From assembly GCF_000967545.1 (NCBI RefSeq), contig NZ_JXXV01000015.1:1-64000 (forward strand): DNA of 64,000 bases, read 5' to 3'. The stretch comes from Vibrio galatheae. GTDB taxonomy: Bacteria; Pseudomonadota; Gammaproteobacteria; Enterobacterales; Vibrionaceae. Shown in pieces: positions 19,431 through 29,258 of the stretch (positions within the stretch are counted from its first letter, which is position 1; each line of letters opens with the position of its first letter). The notes under the pieces were generated by a model. That model had not been told where the DNA came from, searched no databases, and saw nothing but the letters and a program-made list of their open reading frames with translations. The position numbers and the translations under genes were made by a program.

Positions 19431-20588
19431 ATGAAAAATTGCGGTGTTATTACCAACGCTGCTGTACAGCTTGATTCTCAAAGACTGAAAATGTACACCG
19501 GCGGTAAAAATGCATTGGTTGCTCAAGGTGGCGGCCAAAGAGGAATTTTTACTGCTGGCGTATTAGACGCCTTCCTTTTATCTAATTTCGATCCCTTTCA
19601 TGAATTTTATGGTACATCTGCAGGTGCCCTGAATCTGTGCGCGTTTCTATGTCGCCAGCGCGGCATCGGCCGTTCATTTATTCTTGACCTAACAACAGAT
19701 CCACAATTTTTCCAATTGTTTCGCTACATTCGACGTCAGCAGTTTTTAGGTTTAGATTGGGCGCTGGACAAAATCAGTGACTACCCTTACCGACTTGATA
19801 TTGATATGGGCAGAAAAGTACTGGCAGACAGGCAAGCCTATGCTGCTGTTACCGACACTGGTCATTTGCGTGATCATTACTTGCCTATGCTGCAAGAGGA
19901 CTGGAAAAAAGTCCTGATTGCCACTTGTGCGATTCCCCGTTTATACAATCAACCTGTCCGTTTCCCCCATGGCGAATATGTCGACGGTGGAGTGTCGGCA
20001 TCGATTCCTGTTCAGGAGGCCTGGCGACGTGAAGCACGCTGCATCGCCGTGATTCGTACCGAAGGGAATGACTTAGCAACTGGCACGGTGGAGATCAATC
20101 AGGAGCAGCCAGTGACTTGGTTCAGGGATTCATTCAATCTTATCCAAGAACAGTGGCAGGAAAAACTCGGGCAATGGAAACAAGATTGGAGTGCATTTTT
20201 TAATTATCAAATGCAAAGGGCAGTGCAGCAGAAGGGCGGTAAGACTGAATCTTTAAATGGCGGCCGCTGGTTGTTTGGTGCGGATGAGGTGTACCGTTTG
20301 AGCCATTTGCTGGGGGATAAATTTGATTCTAGTCTTGCGGATATGCTGATGGTTCACTACCAAACCTATTCTTTGACACAAGATTTCTTAAATTCGCCCC
20401 CTGATGATTGTTATATCATCCAAATTCGTCCCGAAATGCCACTGAAATCGACCTCCTTGATGAGTGATAAACAAGATCTTATACACGATTATCAGTTAGG
20501 GTTAGATGCTGGATATCGTTTTGTCGAACTGTTCTCTCAATGCGCTTCTCCTCCGGTCTCTGTCACTAATGAATGCTATCAATCATAA
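19431..20588 (+). CDS. Patatin-like phospholipase (YjjU-like)
   Basis: Predicted serine acyl hydrolase of the patatin family. The 385-residue product has the oxyanion motif GGGQRGIF, the nucleophile in GTSAG (about residues 62-66) and the DGG Asp of the Ser-Asp dyad. The N-terminal extension of about 30 residues before GGGQRG is also present in E. coli YjjU, the closest relative I recognise, so I keep the ATG at 19431 despite its poor ribosome site. It lacks a signal peptide, so it is probably cytoplasmic. It follows the YnhF-like gene at 8 bp. Confidence 0.85.
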   Translation: MKNCGVITNAAVQLDSQRLKMYTGGKNALVAQGGGQRGIFTAGVLDAFLLSNFDPFHEFYGTSAGALNLCAFLCRQRGIGRSFILDLTTDPQFFQLFRYIRRQQFLGLDWALDKISDYPYRLDIDMGRKVLADRQAYAAVTDTGHLRDHYLPMLQEDWKKVLIATCAIPRLYNQPVRFPHGEYVDGGVSASIPVQEAWRREARCIAVIRTEGNDLATGTVEINQEQPVTWFRDSFNLIQEQWQEKLGQWKQDWSAFFNYQMQRAVQQKGGKTESLNGGRWLFGADEVYRLSHLLGDKFDSSLADMLMVHYQTYSLTQDFLNSPPDDCYIIQIRPEMPLKSTSLMSDKQDLIHDYQLGLDAGYRFVELFSQCASPPVSVTNECYQS

Positions 20589-20609
20589 AGGGAGCAGTTT
20601 TGCTCCCTT
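20588..20609. terminator. Bidirectional terminator, patatin gene / pykA
   Basis: AAGGGAGCA (20588-20596) pairs exactly with TGCTCCCTT (20601-20609). It lies between the stops of two convergent genes. Confidence 0.8.
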
Positions 20610-20623
20610 GTCATATTCATTTG

Positions 20624-22066
20624 CTAGGCCGCGAGAATACGCATGCAATTGGTTGAGCCGATAATGTCCATTACATCACCTTGGGTGATGATGACCAAAT
20701 CCCCTTCAGTTAGCAATCCTCTTTGTTTTAATGTCGCGACGGCCGCTTGTGCCGTGGCTAAGCCAGTTTCAGATTTATCGTTGAAATAAACCGGGAAAAC
20801 ACCGCGATAAAGCGCCGATAGGTTTAGCGTACTTTCATTGCGCGACAAGGCAAAAATCGGCAACCCAGAGCTGAGGCGTGACATCATTAGCGCAGTACGA
20901 CCTGATTCCGTGAGAGTGATAATGCCTTTTACTCCGCGCATATGGTTGGCGGCAAACATGGTCGACATAGCAATGGTTTCTTCCCCAGACTCAAACACCG
21001 AGTCCATGCGATAGCCAGAACGATTGATCGCGGCCATTTTCTCGGCGCCTATACACACTTCAGCCATAGAACGTACTGTTTCAACCGGGTATTTACCAGC
21101 GGCCGTTTCACCCGAGAGCATGACCGCATCCGTGCCGTCGAGTACCGCATTCGCGACATCCATTACTTCAGCGCGTGTCGGCATTGGGTTTTCGATCATC
21201 GACTCCATCATTTGGGTCGCGGTTATCACGGTTCGGTTTAATGCACGTGCACGGCGAATCAGTTGCTTTTGCACACCAACCAGTTCTGGGTCGCCAATTT
21301 CAACACCGAGGTCGCCACGCGCAACCATGACCGCATCAGAGGCGAGAATGATGTCGTCAATGCTTTCTTCCGTTTCGACTGTCTCGGCACGTTCCACTTT
21401 AGCCACCAAACGTGTTTGTAGGCCTGCGTCTGTCGCAAGTCGGCGCGCGTATTTCATATCTTCGCCATTACGAGGGAATGATACAGCGAGATAGTCGACG
21501 TTGATTTCAGCGGCAAGTTTAATGTCGTTCTTGTCTTTTTCAGTCAATGCTTCGGCAGATAAACCACCGCCTTTTTTGTTGATGCCCTTGTTGTTGGAAA
21601 GAGGCCCGCCAATAATCACTTTAGTGCGAACCTGGCTATCGTTGACACTGATGACTTGCAGTTGCACTCGGCCATCGTCGAGTAGCAAAATATCACCAGT
21701 AGAGACATCATTCGGCAATGCCTTGTAGTCAAGACCAACCGCATCTTTATCCCCTTGACCAGCAGGTAATTGGTTATCTAACGTAAAAATATCATCAACG
21801 TTGAGCTGAACCTTCCCTTCTTTAAAGGTGGATACGCGGATTTTTGGCCCTTGTAAATCACCCAAAATCGCGATATGAGTCCCTAATTTGGCAGCAATAT
21901 TACGTACCCGTGTTGCACGTTCTCTGTGATCGTCGGCGCTACCATGAGAGAAGTTCATTCTTACTACATTGACACCAGCTTCGATGATGGCCTCAAGTAT
22001 GCCGGGTTTATCTGTAGAAGGTCCAAGAGTCGAGACGATTTTTGTTCTTCTTTGATTTGTAGCCAT
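20624..22066 (-). CDS. pykA: Pyruvate kinase II
   Basis: Converts phosphoenolpyruvate and ADP to pyruvate and ATP. The 480-residue product starts [15 protein letters not shown] and matches E. coli PykA, the AMP/sugar-phosphate-activated form, over its full length and in diagnostic stretches such as [12 protein letters not shown] and [16 protein letters not shown] carries the catalytic Lys. An AAGGAG ribosome site precedes the ATG. It is divergent from mlc, with a CRP-type palindrome in between. Confidence 0.96.
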   Translation of the reverse strand: MATNQRRTKIVSTLGPSTDKPGILEAIIEAGVNVVRMNFSHGSADDHRERATRVRNIAAKLGTHIAILGDLQGPKIRVSTFKEGKVQLNVDDIFTLDNQLPAGQGDKDAVGLDYKALPNDVSTGDILLLDDGRVQLQVISVNDSQVRTKVIIGGPLSNNKGINKKGGGLSAEALTEKDKNDIKLAAEINVDYLAVSFPRNGEDMKYARRLATDAGLQTRLVAKVERAETVETEESIDDIILASDAVMVARGDLGVEIGDPELVGVQKQLIRRARALNRTVITATQMMESMIENPMPTRAEVMDVANAVLDGTDAVMLSGETAAGKYPVETVRSMAEVCIGAEKMAAINRSGYRMDSVFESGEETIAMSTMFAANHMRGVKGIITLTESGRTALMMSRLSSGLPIFALSRNESTLNLSALYRGVFPVYFNDKSETGLATAQAAVATLKQRGLLTEGDLVIITQGDVMDIIGSTNCMRILAA

Positions 22067-22411
22067 TCGGAGCTCCTTGATTAGTGTTGCTGCGATACAA
22101 ATTTCAATGCGGCAGCTATGTTTCTGTTTCCATTGTCAATTTCATCAAGCTAACCATAAGTATATACAGGCATTATTTCTGCGCTGTAAATTCCTCTGAC
22201 ATTCTTGTTCCCAAGGTGGAAAAGGTGATGAACAACATATTTTTTTATGAAAAAAAATACGAATGGGTTGATGAGGAAACGTTCGCTATTTGATTAGGTA
22301 CACAAACAAACATCTTTATACGTGACACTTGTCACGGCGATTTACCAAAGCTCTTCACAATTACTTCGCAAAGTAAAAAAATTACCAGGTTATTGATATT
22401 CGGAGCACTCC
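22067..22411. other. Divergent pykA/mlc control region
   Basis: A 345-bp gene-free stretch. It contains a CRP-type palindrome (annotated separately), an A/T-only inverted repeat TATTTTTTT/AAAAAAATA (22238-22246 / 22251-22259), and GGAAACGTTCGC near 22276, which weakly resembles a Cra (FruR) half-site arrangement. The frame 22084-22293 has no ribosome site or family resemblance and is rejected. Confidence 0.6.
22321..22336. promoter_or_regulatory. Candidate CRP-cAMP site
   Basis: CGTGACACTTGTCACG is an inverted repeat with a two-base centre and contains GTGA-N6-TCAC, the core of the CRP consensus. It lies 75 bp before the mlc ATG and about 255 bp before pykA. CRP control of mlc is known in E. 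coli; control here is inference. Confidence 0.65.
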
Positions 22412-23629
22412 ATGTACATGGCTCAACCTGGCCATATTGATCATATCAAGCAGGTCAATGCTGGCCGTGTATATAAACTCATTGATCAAAAAGGCCCAAT
22501 TTCTCGCATCGATCTTTCGAAGCAAAGTGAACTTGCACCAGCAAGTATCACTAAAATCACTCGAGAGCTTATTGAAGCGCATCTTATTCATGAAACTACG
22601 GTTCAGGAAGCGACCAGTCGTGGACGTCCTGCTGTTGGTTTGCAAGTGAATAACGAAGGTTGGCAGTTTTTGTCTATGCGTCTGGGGCGTGGGTATCTGA
22701 CAATTGCACTCCACGAATTGGGTGGTGATGTTCTAATCGACACAAAAATCGATATTCACGAAGTCGATCAGGATGATGTCCTTGCCCGCCTACTGCATGA
22801 AATTGATGAGTTTTTCCAAACCTATTCAGAGCAGCTTGATCGTGTGACCAGTATTGCGATAACGCTCCCCGGCTTAGTTAACTCAGAGACGGGGGTGGTG
22901 CTGCAAATGCCACACTACAATGTAGAGAACCTCCCACTAGGCTCTGAGATTTACAAAGCGACCGGGCTTCCTGTGTTTATCGCTAACGATACTCGAGCTT
23001 GGGCATTGGCGGAGCGTTTGTTTGGACACTCTCAAGAGAATGAAAACTCTGTGCTTATCTCCATTCACCACGGTTTAGGCGCAGGGATCATTCTTGATGG
23101 TCGCGTTTTGCAAGGTCGCCACGGTAACATTGGTGAATTAGGCCATATTCAGATCGATCCAAATGGTAAGCGTTGCCATTGTGGTAATCGTGGTTGTTTA
23201 GAAACCGTTGCCAGTTCTCAAGCAATTCGCAATGAAGTGGCTGAACGTATTGCTCAAGGTGAAACCTCTTCCCTAGTGGAAATAGAAGAAATCAGTGTCG
23301 AAGACATCTGTGAAGCGGCGGCTAATGGCGATCCTTTAGCGGTTGATGTGATCGAAAAACTAGGGCGCTATTTAGGTTCAGCCATCGCGATTGTCATTAA
23401 TCTCTTTAACCCGGAGAAGATTTTGATTGGTGGTGTGATCAATCAGGCCAAAGAAGTGCTTTACCCAGCCGTTCAGACTTGTATTGAAGAGCAATGCTTG
23501 CCTGTTTACCATCAAGACTTGGAACTCGTCGAATCGCGTTTTTACAAGCAAGCGACCATGCCCGGTGCAGCGTTAGTTAAACAGGCACTGTATGATGGCT
23601 TGTTATTGATGAAGGTGATCGAAGGATAG
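22412..23629 (+). CDS. mlc: ROK-family transcriptional repressor Mlc
   Basis: Repressor of glucose-uptake genes; in E. coli it is released when it is bound by dephosphorylated PtsG. The 405-residue product has an N-terminal winged helix (about residues 15-75, GPISRIDLSKQSELAPASIT), then the ROK domain with the zinc cluster CHCGNRGC near residue 255. The opening QPGHIDHIKQVNAGRVYKLI closely matches E. coli Mlc rather than NagC. A GGAGC ribosome site precedes the ATG. The nearby ptsG is its natural target. Confidence 0.93.
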   Translation: MYMAQPGHIDHIKQVNAGRVYKLIDQKGPISRIDLSKQSELAPASITKITRELIEAHLIHETTVQEATSRGRPAVGLQVNNEGWQFLSMRLGRGYLTIALHELGGDVLIDTKIDIHEVDQDDVLARLLHEIDEFFQTYSEQLDRVTSIAITLPGLVNSETGVVLQMPHYNVENLPLGSEIYKATGLPVFIANDTRAWALAERLFGHSQENENSVLISIHHGLGAGIILDGRVLQGRHGNIGELGHIQIDPNGKRCHCGNRGCLETVASSQAIRNEVAERIAQGETSSLVEIEEISVEDICEAAANGDPLAVDVIEKLGRYLGSAIAIVINLFNPEKILIGGVINQAKEVLYPAVQTCIEEQCLPVYHQDLELVESRFYKQATMPGAALVKQALYDGLLLMKVIEG

Positions 23630-23760
23630 TGTTTTCTGAGTAGTCGCTCTACTTTATCTTTCGCGTAAACCCATATAATCTTGAGTGATGTATGGGTTTA
23701 TTTTTGTCTTAGTCTTTCTTTAGACTACTTTTGTTATATACACATTGTTTGGGAAGCAGT

Positions 23761-24708
23761 ATGTCCGGAGTATTAAATACCGTCGATCAACGCACTAACC
23801 TTGTTGGTGAAAACCGCTTGGAGCTGTTGCTGTTCAGTTTGAATAGCCGACAGGTCTTTGCCATCAATGTGTTTAAAGTTCGTGAAGTGATTAAAGTTCC
23901 CCCTTTGACTAAGATGCCAGGCTCGCACTATCACATTACTGGTGTCGCCTCATTACGTGGGCTGTCTGTCCCAGTGATAGACCTTAGAGCTGCGATTGGT
24001 TTTCCACCGTCTCGGCTTGAGAACCCGGAAGAAAACCTCATCATCACCGAATATAACCGCACGGTGCAGGGTTTTCTTGTCGGTCAGGTACGCAATATCG
24101 TCAATACCGCATGGACGGAAATTCAGCCACCACCAAAAACCGCAGGCCGCTCCAATTACCTTACGGCTATCACGCAAATTAAAGATGGTGAAGGAACGGA
24201 AATTGTTGAAATCATTGATGTAGAGAAAGTGTTAGCGCAAATTATCGACTACGACATTTCGATCTCTGAAGGTATATTAGATCACGATTTAGTCAATGAA
24301 ATGGTCGGACGTAATGTCTTGATTGTTGATGACTCTTCGACAGCACGTTCACAAGTTAAAGGGACATTGTCGCAACTTGGACTGAATATTATCGAGTGCC
24401 GAGATGGTCTTGAAGCCTTAAATCTGCTCAAGTCATGGTGTGATGAAGGTAAGAATGTGGTCGAAGATTTACTGCTGATGATCACTGATGCAGAAATGCC
24501 CGAGATGGATGGGTATAAGTTAACCCATGAAGTGCGATCCGATCCGCGCATGAAGGATTTATTTATTACGCTTAATACCTCATTGAGCGGTAGCTTTAAC
24601 GAAGCCATGGTCGAGAAAGTGGGCTGTGATCGCTTTATTTCAAAGTTCCAGCCTGATCTGTTAGTCGAAGTGGCGCAAGATAGATTGAGAGAAGTGTTGT
24701 CTAAATGA
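23761..24708 (+). CDS. cheV: Chemotaxis coupling protein CheV
   Basis: Adaptor combining a CheW-like domain (about residues 15-165), which links receptors to CheA, with a C-terminal receiver domain (about 185-310). The phospho-acceptor is D243 in ITDAEMPEMDG, with the acidic pocket D190/D191. I start at ATG 23761 (MSGVLNTVDQ), which has a GGGAAG ribosome site; a longer reading from 23731 lacks one. It is a 315-residue protein. Vibrios carry several CheV paralogues, so which one this is cannot be said. Confidence 0.93.
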   Translation: MSGVLNTVDQRTNLVGENRLELLLFSLNSRQVFAINVFKVREVIKVPPLTKMPGSHYHITGVASLRGLSVPVIDLRAAIGFPPSRLENPEENLIITEYNRTVQGFLVGQVRNIVNTAWTEIQPPPKTAGRSNYLTAITQIKDGEGTEIVEIIDVEKVLAQIIDYDISISEGILDHDLVNEMVGRNVLIVDDSSTARSQVKGTLSQLGLNIIECRDGLEALNLLKSWCDEGKNVVEDLLLMITDAEMPEMDGYKLTHEVRSDPRMKDLFITLNTSLSGSFNEAMVEKVGCDRFISKFQPDLLVEVAQDRLREVLSK

Positions 24709-24744
24709 TAACGCGAAAGCAATATTGTTAGTTAAAGATAGAAG

Positions 24745-24769
24745 GGGAGCTGATATGAGCTCCCTTTTT
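24745..24769. terminator. cheV terminator (possibly bidirectional)
   Basis: GGGAGCT (24745-24751) / AGCTCCC (24758-24764) with loop GATATG and a T5 tail on the plus strand. It sits between cheV and the convergent dnaE2 end. Confidence 0.85.
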
Positions 24770-24770
24770 G

Positions 24771-27700
24771 TTAGTGGAAATCGCGTGACTTACTGCGCAG
24801 CCCTTGTAGTTTATCGGTCATATCGATAAGTCGACCAGCAATCACATGATGTACTTCGCCTTCTTTTTCTAAAATCCCCTTCACTTGCAAGATGTTGGCG
24901 GTGAGATACGCTTCTTTTTGCTCACGCACGGTGGCTTTCCATACCACGACATTGATGTTGCCGGTATCGTCTTCAAGAGTGAAAAACGTCACCCCAGCCG
25001 CAGTCCCTGGCGCTTGCTTGCCTGTGACAACGCCTGTCACTGTGACGAGAGATTGATGCTCCTTGTCAGTTAAATCCTTCATTCGAGTAAAGCGGCCTAG
25101 TTCACCAGCGTTATCCAGTAAGGTTATCGGATGGGCGGCAAGGGATAATCCGGTCGCTGCATAATCCTCCACTAGGGTTTGGCTCGCGCTGGGCGCACCA
25201 ATGACTTTGCTGTCAGACTCTTCGAGATCATGAAATAAAGGCAATTCAGACAGAGAATCCATCATCGCCCAACGAGTCTGGTAGCGATTGTGGCTAAAAG
25301 TATGCATTGCATCGGCAGAAGCGAGCAGTTCAACGTCGCGCTTCGATAAGCCGATATGTTTGATTTGCCCAGGGTGAGTAAATTGACCTTTGTCTCGGGC
25401 ATGCAGGAGTTGTTTGGCACTTTGTTGGCTGAACCCTTTCACTTGCCTTAAACCGAGCCGAATGGCGAGCTTACCGTGGCAGTTAATGACTTGGTGATCA
25501 TAAGCCGATGCATTAATGCACACTGGCAAAATAGTAACCTGATGACGCCGAGCATCTTGGACAAGTTGAGAAGCGCTGTAGAAGCCCATTGGTAGACTAT
25601 TGAGTAGCGAGGTGTAAAATGCTTCAGGGTAATGGCACTTCAACCAAGCAGAACAATAGGCCAGTACAGCAAAAGAGGCTGAGTGACTCTCTGGAAAGCC
25701 GTATTCACCAAAACCTAGTATTTGGTCAAAAATACGTTCGGCAAATTCGACTTGATAGCCACGGCTGACCATTCCTTCAATCAGTTTGGTTTTGAATTTG
25801 ATTAAATCGCCACTTTTTTTCCATGCCGCCATAGCTCGGCGTAGTTGATCGGCTTCACCACCACTAAAACCCGCTGCGACCATGGCAATTTTGATCACTT
25901 GCTCTTGGAAAATAGGAACACCAAGGGTGCGCTCTAAAACGCTGCGGACTTCTTCTGAAGGGTAGTCGACCTCCTCTTCACCGTTTCTTCGTTTAAGAAA
26001 CGGATGCACCATATCGCCCTGAATTGGACCTGGGCGAACAATGGCGATTTGAATCACCAAGTCATAGTAAGTGGCGGGTTTTAGACGTGGCAGCATACTC
26101 ATCTGAGCACGAGACTCGATCTGGAAAACGCCCACGGTATCGGCTCGTTGAATCATCTGGTATACCTGCTCATCATCTTGGCGACGAGTAATCTCAGCGA
26201 TGGTTAGCGTTTGGTTATGTAAGCCTTCTATAAGGTCAAAGCATTTACGAATAGCAGTGAGCATACCCAACGCCAAGACATCGACTTTAAGCAGCTTAAG
26301 AGATTCAAGATCGTCTTTATCCCACTGAATCACAGTACGATCGGGCATTGCCGCGTTTTCAACTGGAACCAGCTCATACAAAGGGCCCGCCGCAATGACG
26401 AAACCGCCGACATGTTGTGATAGATGACGTGGAAAACCGAGAATTTCATTAACCAAATGGATGAACTGCTCCCCTTTAAGGGAGTCTGGTTGCAAGCCAA
26501 GTTCGACAATCTGCGCTTGCCAGCCCATTGCCCGATCACGGCGATTGACGTTTTTAATAAAGTAATCGAGCTGACTCTCTTCAATACCTAGCGCCTTACC
26601 GACATCGCGCACGGCACTTTTAAAGCGATAGGAGATCACCGTCGCAGCCAAAGCCGTACGCTCGCGGCCATATTTCTGATAAATATATTGGATGACTTCT
26701 TCGCGCCTTTCATGCTCGAAATCGACATCGATATCGGGTGGTTCATCTCGCTCTGCACTAATAAAGCGCTCGAACAGAACGGCAATTTGTCTTGGATCAA
26801 CCGAGGTGATTTCAAGACAGTAACAGACGACAGAATTTGCCGCAGAGCCTCGTCCTTGATAAAGAATGCGTTTGCGTTTGGCGAACATCACGATGTCGTG
26901 AATGGTCAGAAAATAAAACGGGTAGTTAAGTTCATCAATCAGCGCGAGCTCTTTGTCGATTGTGGTTTGAATATCGGCAGGTACGCCCTCTGGAAAGCGG
27001 CGCTTCTTCCCATGCTCAACCAAAGCGGTGAGGTAACTCATTGGCGTATAACCATCGGGAACTAACTCGCTTGGGTACTCGTATTCTAGACAACCTAAGT
27101 TAAATTCACAGCGCTTAGCAATGTTGACGCTCTCTTGCATCCACTCAGGTTTAAATAGTTTGGCTAGCTTTTCTTGGCTGCGTAAGCTCCTTTCTGTATT
27201 GGTAAGTAAGTGCTCACCTAGTTGATTGACGCTACATCCGTGTTTGATGGCTGTCAGAGTATGCTGTAAAGGCAAGCGGGTAGCGGTATGCATCAGCACG
27301 CCGCCGCAAGCCGTAATAGGCAATTGTATTTCTTGAGCAAGTCGCTCACAGTGCTCAAGATATTGTTTATCATCAGACTTGAGGTGACGCTGCAGGCCAA
27401 GCCATAAACGCTGCCTGTGATGTTGAGCAAGCCAAGTTCCCCATTTTTTATCACTGGATTGGTGGCTAGGTAGCCAGAGAATCAAGCACTGTTTTACCGA
27501 CATCAAATCCCACTCAGAGAGTTGATAGACGCCTTTTTCTGATCGCCTCCTCGCATTGGTAATAATACGACAAAGCTCTGCATACGCAGCACGGTTTGGG
27601 CACAGCAGTACCACCTGACATTCTTGGTTGAGCCACAGCATGCTACCGACGATGAGTTTGACATTCAGTTGATGTTTTTTGCTCGCACTGTAAGCACGGA

Positions 27701-27842
27701 CTACGCCTGCAACCGAGCATTCATCGGTGATGGACAAAGAGTGATAGCGAAGAAAGTCCGCTTGTAGCATCAGCTCTTCGGCATGTGAAGCCCCGTTTAG
27801 AAAAGAGAAATTGGTTTGGCAAAATAGCTCAGCGTAAGACAT
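24771..27842 (-). CDS. dnaE2: Error-prone DNA polymerase DnaE2
   Basis: SOS-induced C-family polymerase that acts with ImuA and ImuB in translesion synthesis. The polymerase is about 1023 residues when started at ATG 27842 (MSYAELFCQTNFSFLNGASH), which has a GGGAAG ribosome site and matches the family N-terminus. An upstream in-frame start at 27929 would lie inside imuB and is unlikely. The PHP domain, the catalytic PDIDVDFEHERR motif and a C-terminal OB-fold (VTVTGVVTGKQAPGTA) are present. Unlike DnaE1 it lacks the long C-terminal tau-binding tail. Confidence 0.95.
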   Translation of the reverse strand: MSYAELFCQTNFSFLNGASHAEELMLQADFLRYHSLSITDECSVAGVVRAYSASKKHQLNVKLIVGSMLWLNQECQVVLLCPNRAAYAELCRIITNARRRSEKGVYQLSEWDLMSVKQCLILWLPSHQSSDKKWGTWLAQHHRQRLWLGLQRHLKSDDKQYLEHCERLAQEIQLPITACGGVLMHTATRLPLQHTLTAIKHGCSVNQLGEHLLTNTERSLRSQEKLAKLFKPEWMQESVNIAKRCEFNLGCLEYEYPSELVPDGYTPMSYLTALVEHGKKRRFPEGVPADIQTTIDKELALIDELNYPFYFLTIHDIVMFAKRKRILYQGRGSAANSVVCYCLEITSVDPRQIAVLFERFISAERDEPPDIDVDFEHERREEVIQYIYQKYGRERTALAATVISYRFKSAVRDVGKALGIEESQLDYFIKNVNRRDRAMGWQAQIVELGLQPDSLKGEQFIHLVNEILGFPRHLSQHVGGFVIAAGPLYELVPVENAAMPDRTVIQWDKDDLESLKLLKVDVLALGMLTAIRKCFDLIEGLHNQTLTIAEITRRQDDEQVYQMIQRADTVGVFQIESRAQMSMLPRLKPATYYDLVIQIAIVRPGPIQGDMVHPFLKRRNGEEEVDYPSEEVRSVLERTLGVPIFQEQVIKIAMVAAGFSGGEADQLRRAMAAWKKSGDLIKFKTKLIEGMVSRGYQVEFAERIFDQILGFGEYGFPESHSASFAVLAYCSAWLKCHYPEAFYTSLLNSLPMGFYSASQLVQDARRHQVTILPVCINASAYDHQVINCHGKLAIRLGLRQVKGFSQQSAKQLLHARDKGQFTHPGQIKHIGLSKRDVELLASADAMHTFSHNRYQTRWAMMDSLSELPLFHDLEESDSKVIGAPSASQTLVEDYAATGLSLAAHPITLLDNAGELGRFTRMKDLTDKEHQSLVTVTGVVTGKQAPGTAAGVTFFTLEDDTGNINVVVWKATVREQKEAYLTANILQVKGILEKEGEVHHVIAGRLIDMTDKLQGLRSKSRDFH

Positions 27843-27855
27843 GCTGCTTCCCGTA

Positions 27856-29256
27856 TTAGCAAAATAGCCCGTGGACAAACCATTGCTGGTCTTGATTACG
27901 AAATAGCCATAGCCAACGACCCTGATCACTGCGAGCGATGAAGTAGTCGCGGGTCATCTCATCGCCATCCCACCAGCCCGTCACAAAACGTTCAGGGCCC
28001 TGTATGATGGAGACTTTCTCTTGCAAAGGTTCTGGCGTTGGTAGCACGATATTGGGCCGTAATCGCTGACTTGCTTCTATCATCGACATAGGGAGCGTCG
28101 GGTCACACAGCAAGGTGGCTTTGTCTGGACGTGGATCACGACTGTGGGCAACTTTACGCACTTTGCTTTTGCCTAATTTTGCTTGCAGTAGACCAATTAG
28201 ATCCAACTCGGTCTGTGCGCCTTGAAAGCCTCTAAATAGATCGGCGCTGGTGGACTCTAGCTCTCCACTGCGGATTAAACGTAGAGTCAGCCCTTGCACC
28301 GGCGCGTTGAGCTGCAAAGCCTCCATCGTTAACTGACACAGTGTCATCCAGCGCACGGCTAGGTAGTCGCCACTGGCGGAATAAAAACGGACCGATGCAT
28401 CCTCTTGGTCTCTTTGTTGTAAAACTAGCTCCAGTTCGTAGCCGACTTGATTACGTAGAGTCAGAAACCACTCAAGCTTAGTCAGTAGTTTAATCAGCGG
28501 TTTCTCTAGCCACTGAATGTTTTCAATATCAAACAACAACTCTTGGTAGCTTTCGAATTGCTCTGGTGGATGGTAGAAATCGATGGGGTGTTTGAATTGC
28601 CCCATTAATTTTCCGACGTAGTTGACCAAGTCGATATCAAAACGACGAGCAAGCTCTGTGATTGGTATTTCAAGCAACTCTTTAAGTGTATCAATGCCAA
28701 CCCGTTGTAACTTCTCGACCATCTTGCTATCGAGTTCAGTCGCCGCCAAAGGAAAAGGCTCTATCACCTTGAGATGCGGTTCTTTCTCTAAGGTGAGCAG
28801 CGCAGCATTGGCCTTGGATAAAGCCATGGCGGAGAAAGGTGAAAAGCCGCTCGAATAATAGTAATTGAGCTGGAGTTGCGCGAGGTGCTTTGTGACACGC
28901 TGCCAGTATGCGTCTAATCCGCCGTATAAAGACAACATATTGGTGACTTTGAGCAAGATACCTTGAGGAGGAAACAAACAGATATCTGAGGTCACCATGT
29001 ACAGCCATTGAGCGATGTTATGTAAGGTTGTGTGCTCGACTTTCTTATCATAAGGGTGAATTTGCAGCTGGTGGCACATAGTACTGGCGCTGCCAAGGCC
29101 CATACCCACTTGCACACCTTGCTCGCGGGCCATGTCATTACACTGAACAATCTTAAATCGCTTCGATTCAACGATCGCCAATGGTAGTGATGCCTGCTCA
29201 GAAAAAAGAGCATCAAGCTGCAGGGTGGGAAAATGCAAGTAGAGCCAGCTTTGCAT
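27856..29256 (-). CDS. imuB: ImuB, inactive Y-family polymerase of the mutasome
   Basis: Adaptor that links DnaE2 to the beta clamp. I start at ATG 29256 (MQSWLYLHFPTLQLD), three bases past the imuA stop, giving 466 residues; a longer frame would overlap imuA. The Y-family fold is recognisable, but the catalytic acidic motif near the N-terminus is replaced by LHFPTLQLD, as in all ImuB proteins. ERFVTGWWDG and REYF-like RDYFIARSDQG motifs occur near the C-terminus. It is the middle gene of a LexA-controlled operon. Confidence 0.93.
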   Translation of the reverse strand: MQSWLYLHFPTLQLDALFSEQASLPLAIVESKRFKIVQCNDMAREQGVQVGMGLGSASTMCHQLQIHPYDKKVEHTTLHNIAQWLYMVTSDICLFPPQGILLKVTNMLSLYGGLDAYWQRVTKHLAQLQLNYYYSSGFSPFSAMALSKANAALLTLEKEPHLKVIEPFPLAATELDSKMVEKLQRVGIDTLKELLEIPITELARRFDIDLVNYVGKLMGQFKHPIDFYHPPEQFESYQELLFDIENIQWLEKPLIKLLTKLEWFLTLRNQVGYELELVLQQRDQEDASVRFYSASGDYLAVRWMTLCQLTMEALQLNAPVQGLTLRLIRSGELESTSADLFRGFQGAQTELDLIGLLQAKLGKSKVRKVAHSRDPRPDKATLLCDPTLPMSMIEASQRLRPNIVLPTPEPLQEKVSIIQGPERFVTGWWDGDEMTRDYFIARSDQGRWLWLFRNQDQQWFVHGLFC

Positions 29257-29258
29257 CA

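Noticed and set aside
22084..22293. 69-codon frame in the pykA-mlc gap
   Set aside because: No ribosome site, odd composition and position within a divergent promoter region.
27843..27929. Upstream extension of dnaE2
   Set aside because: The extra 29 residues overlap imuB, do not resemble the family N-terminus, and the ATG at 27842 has a good ribosome site.
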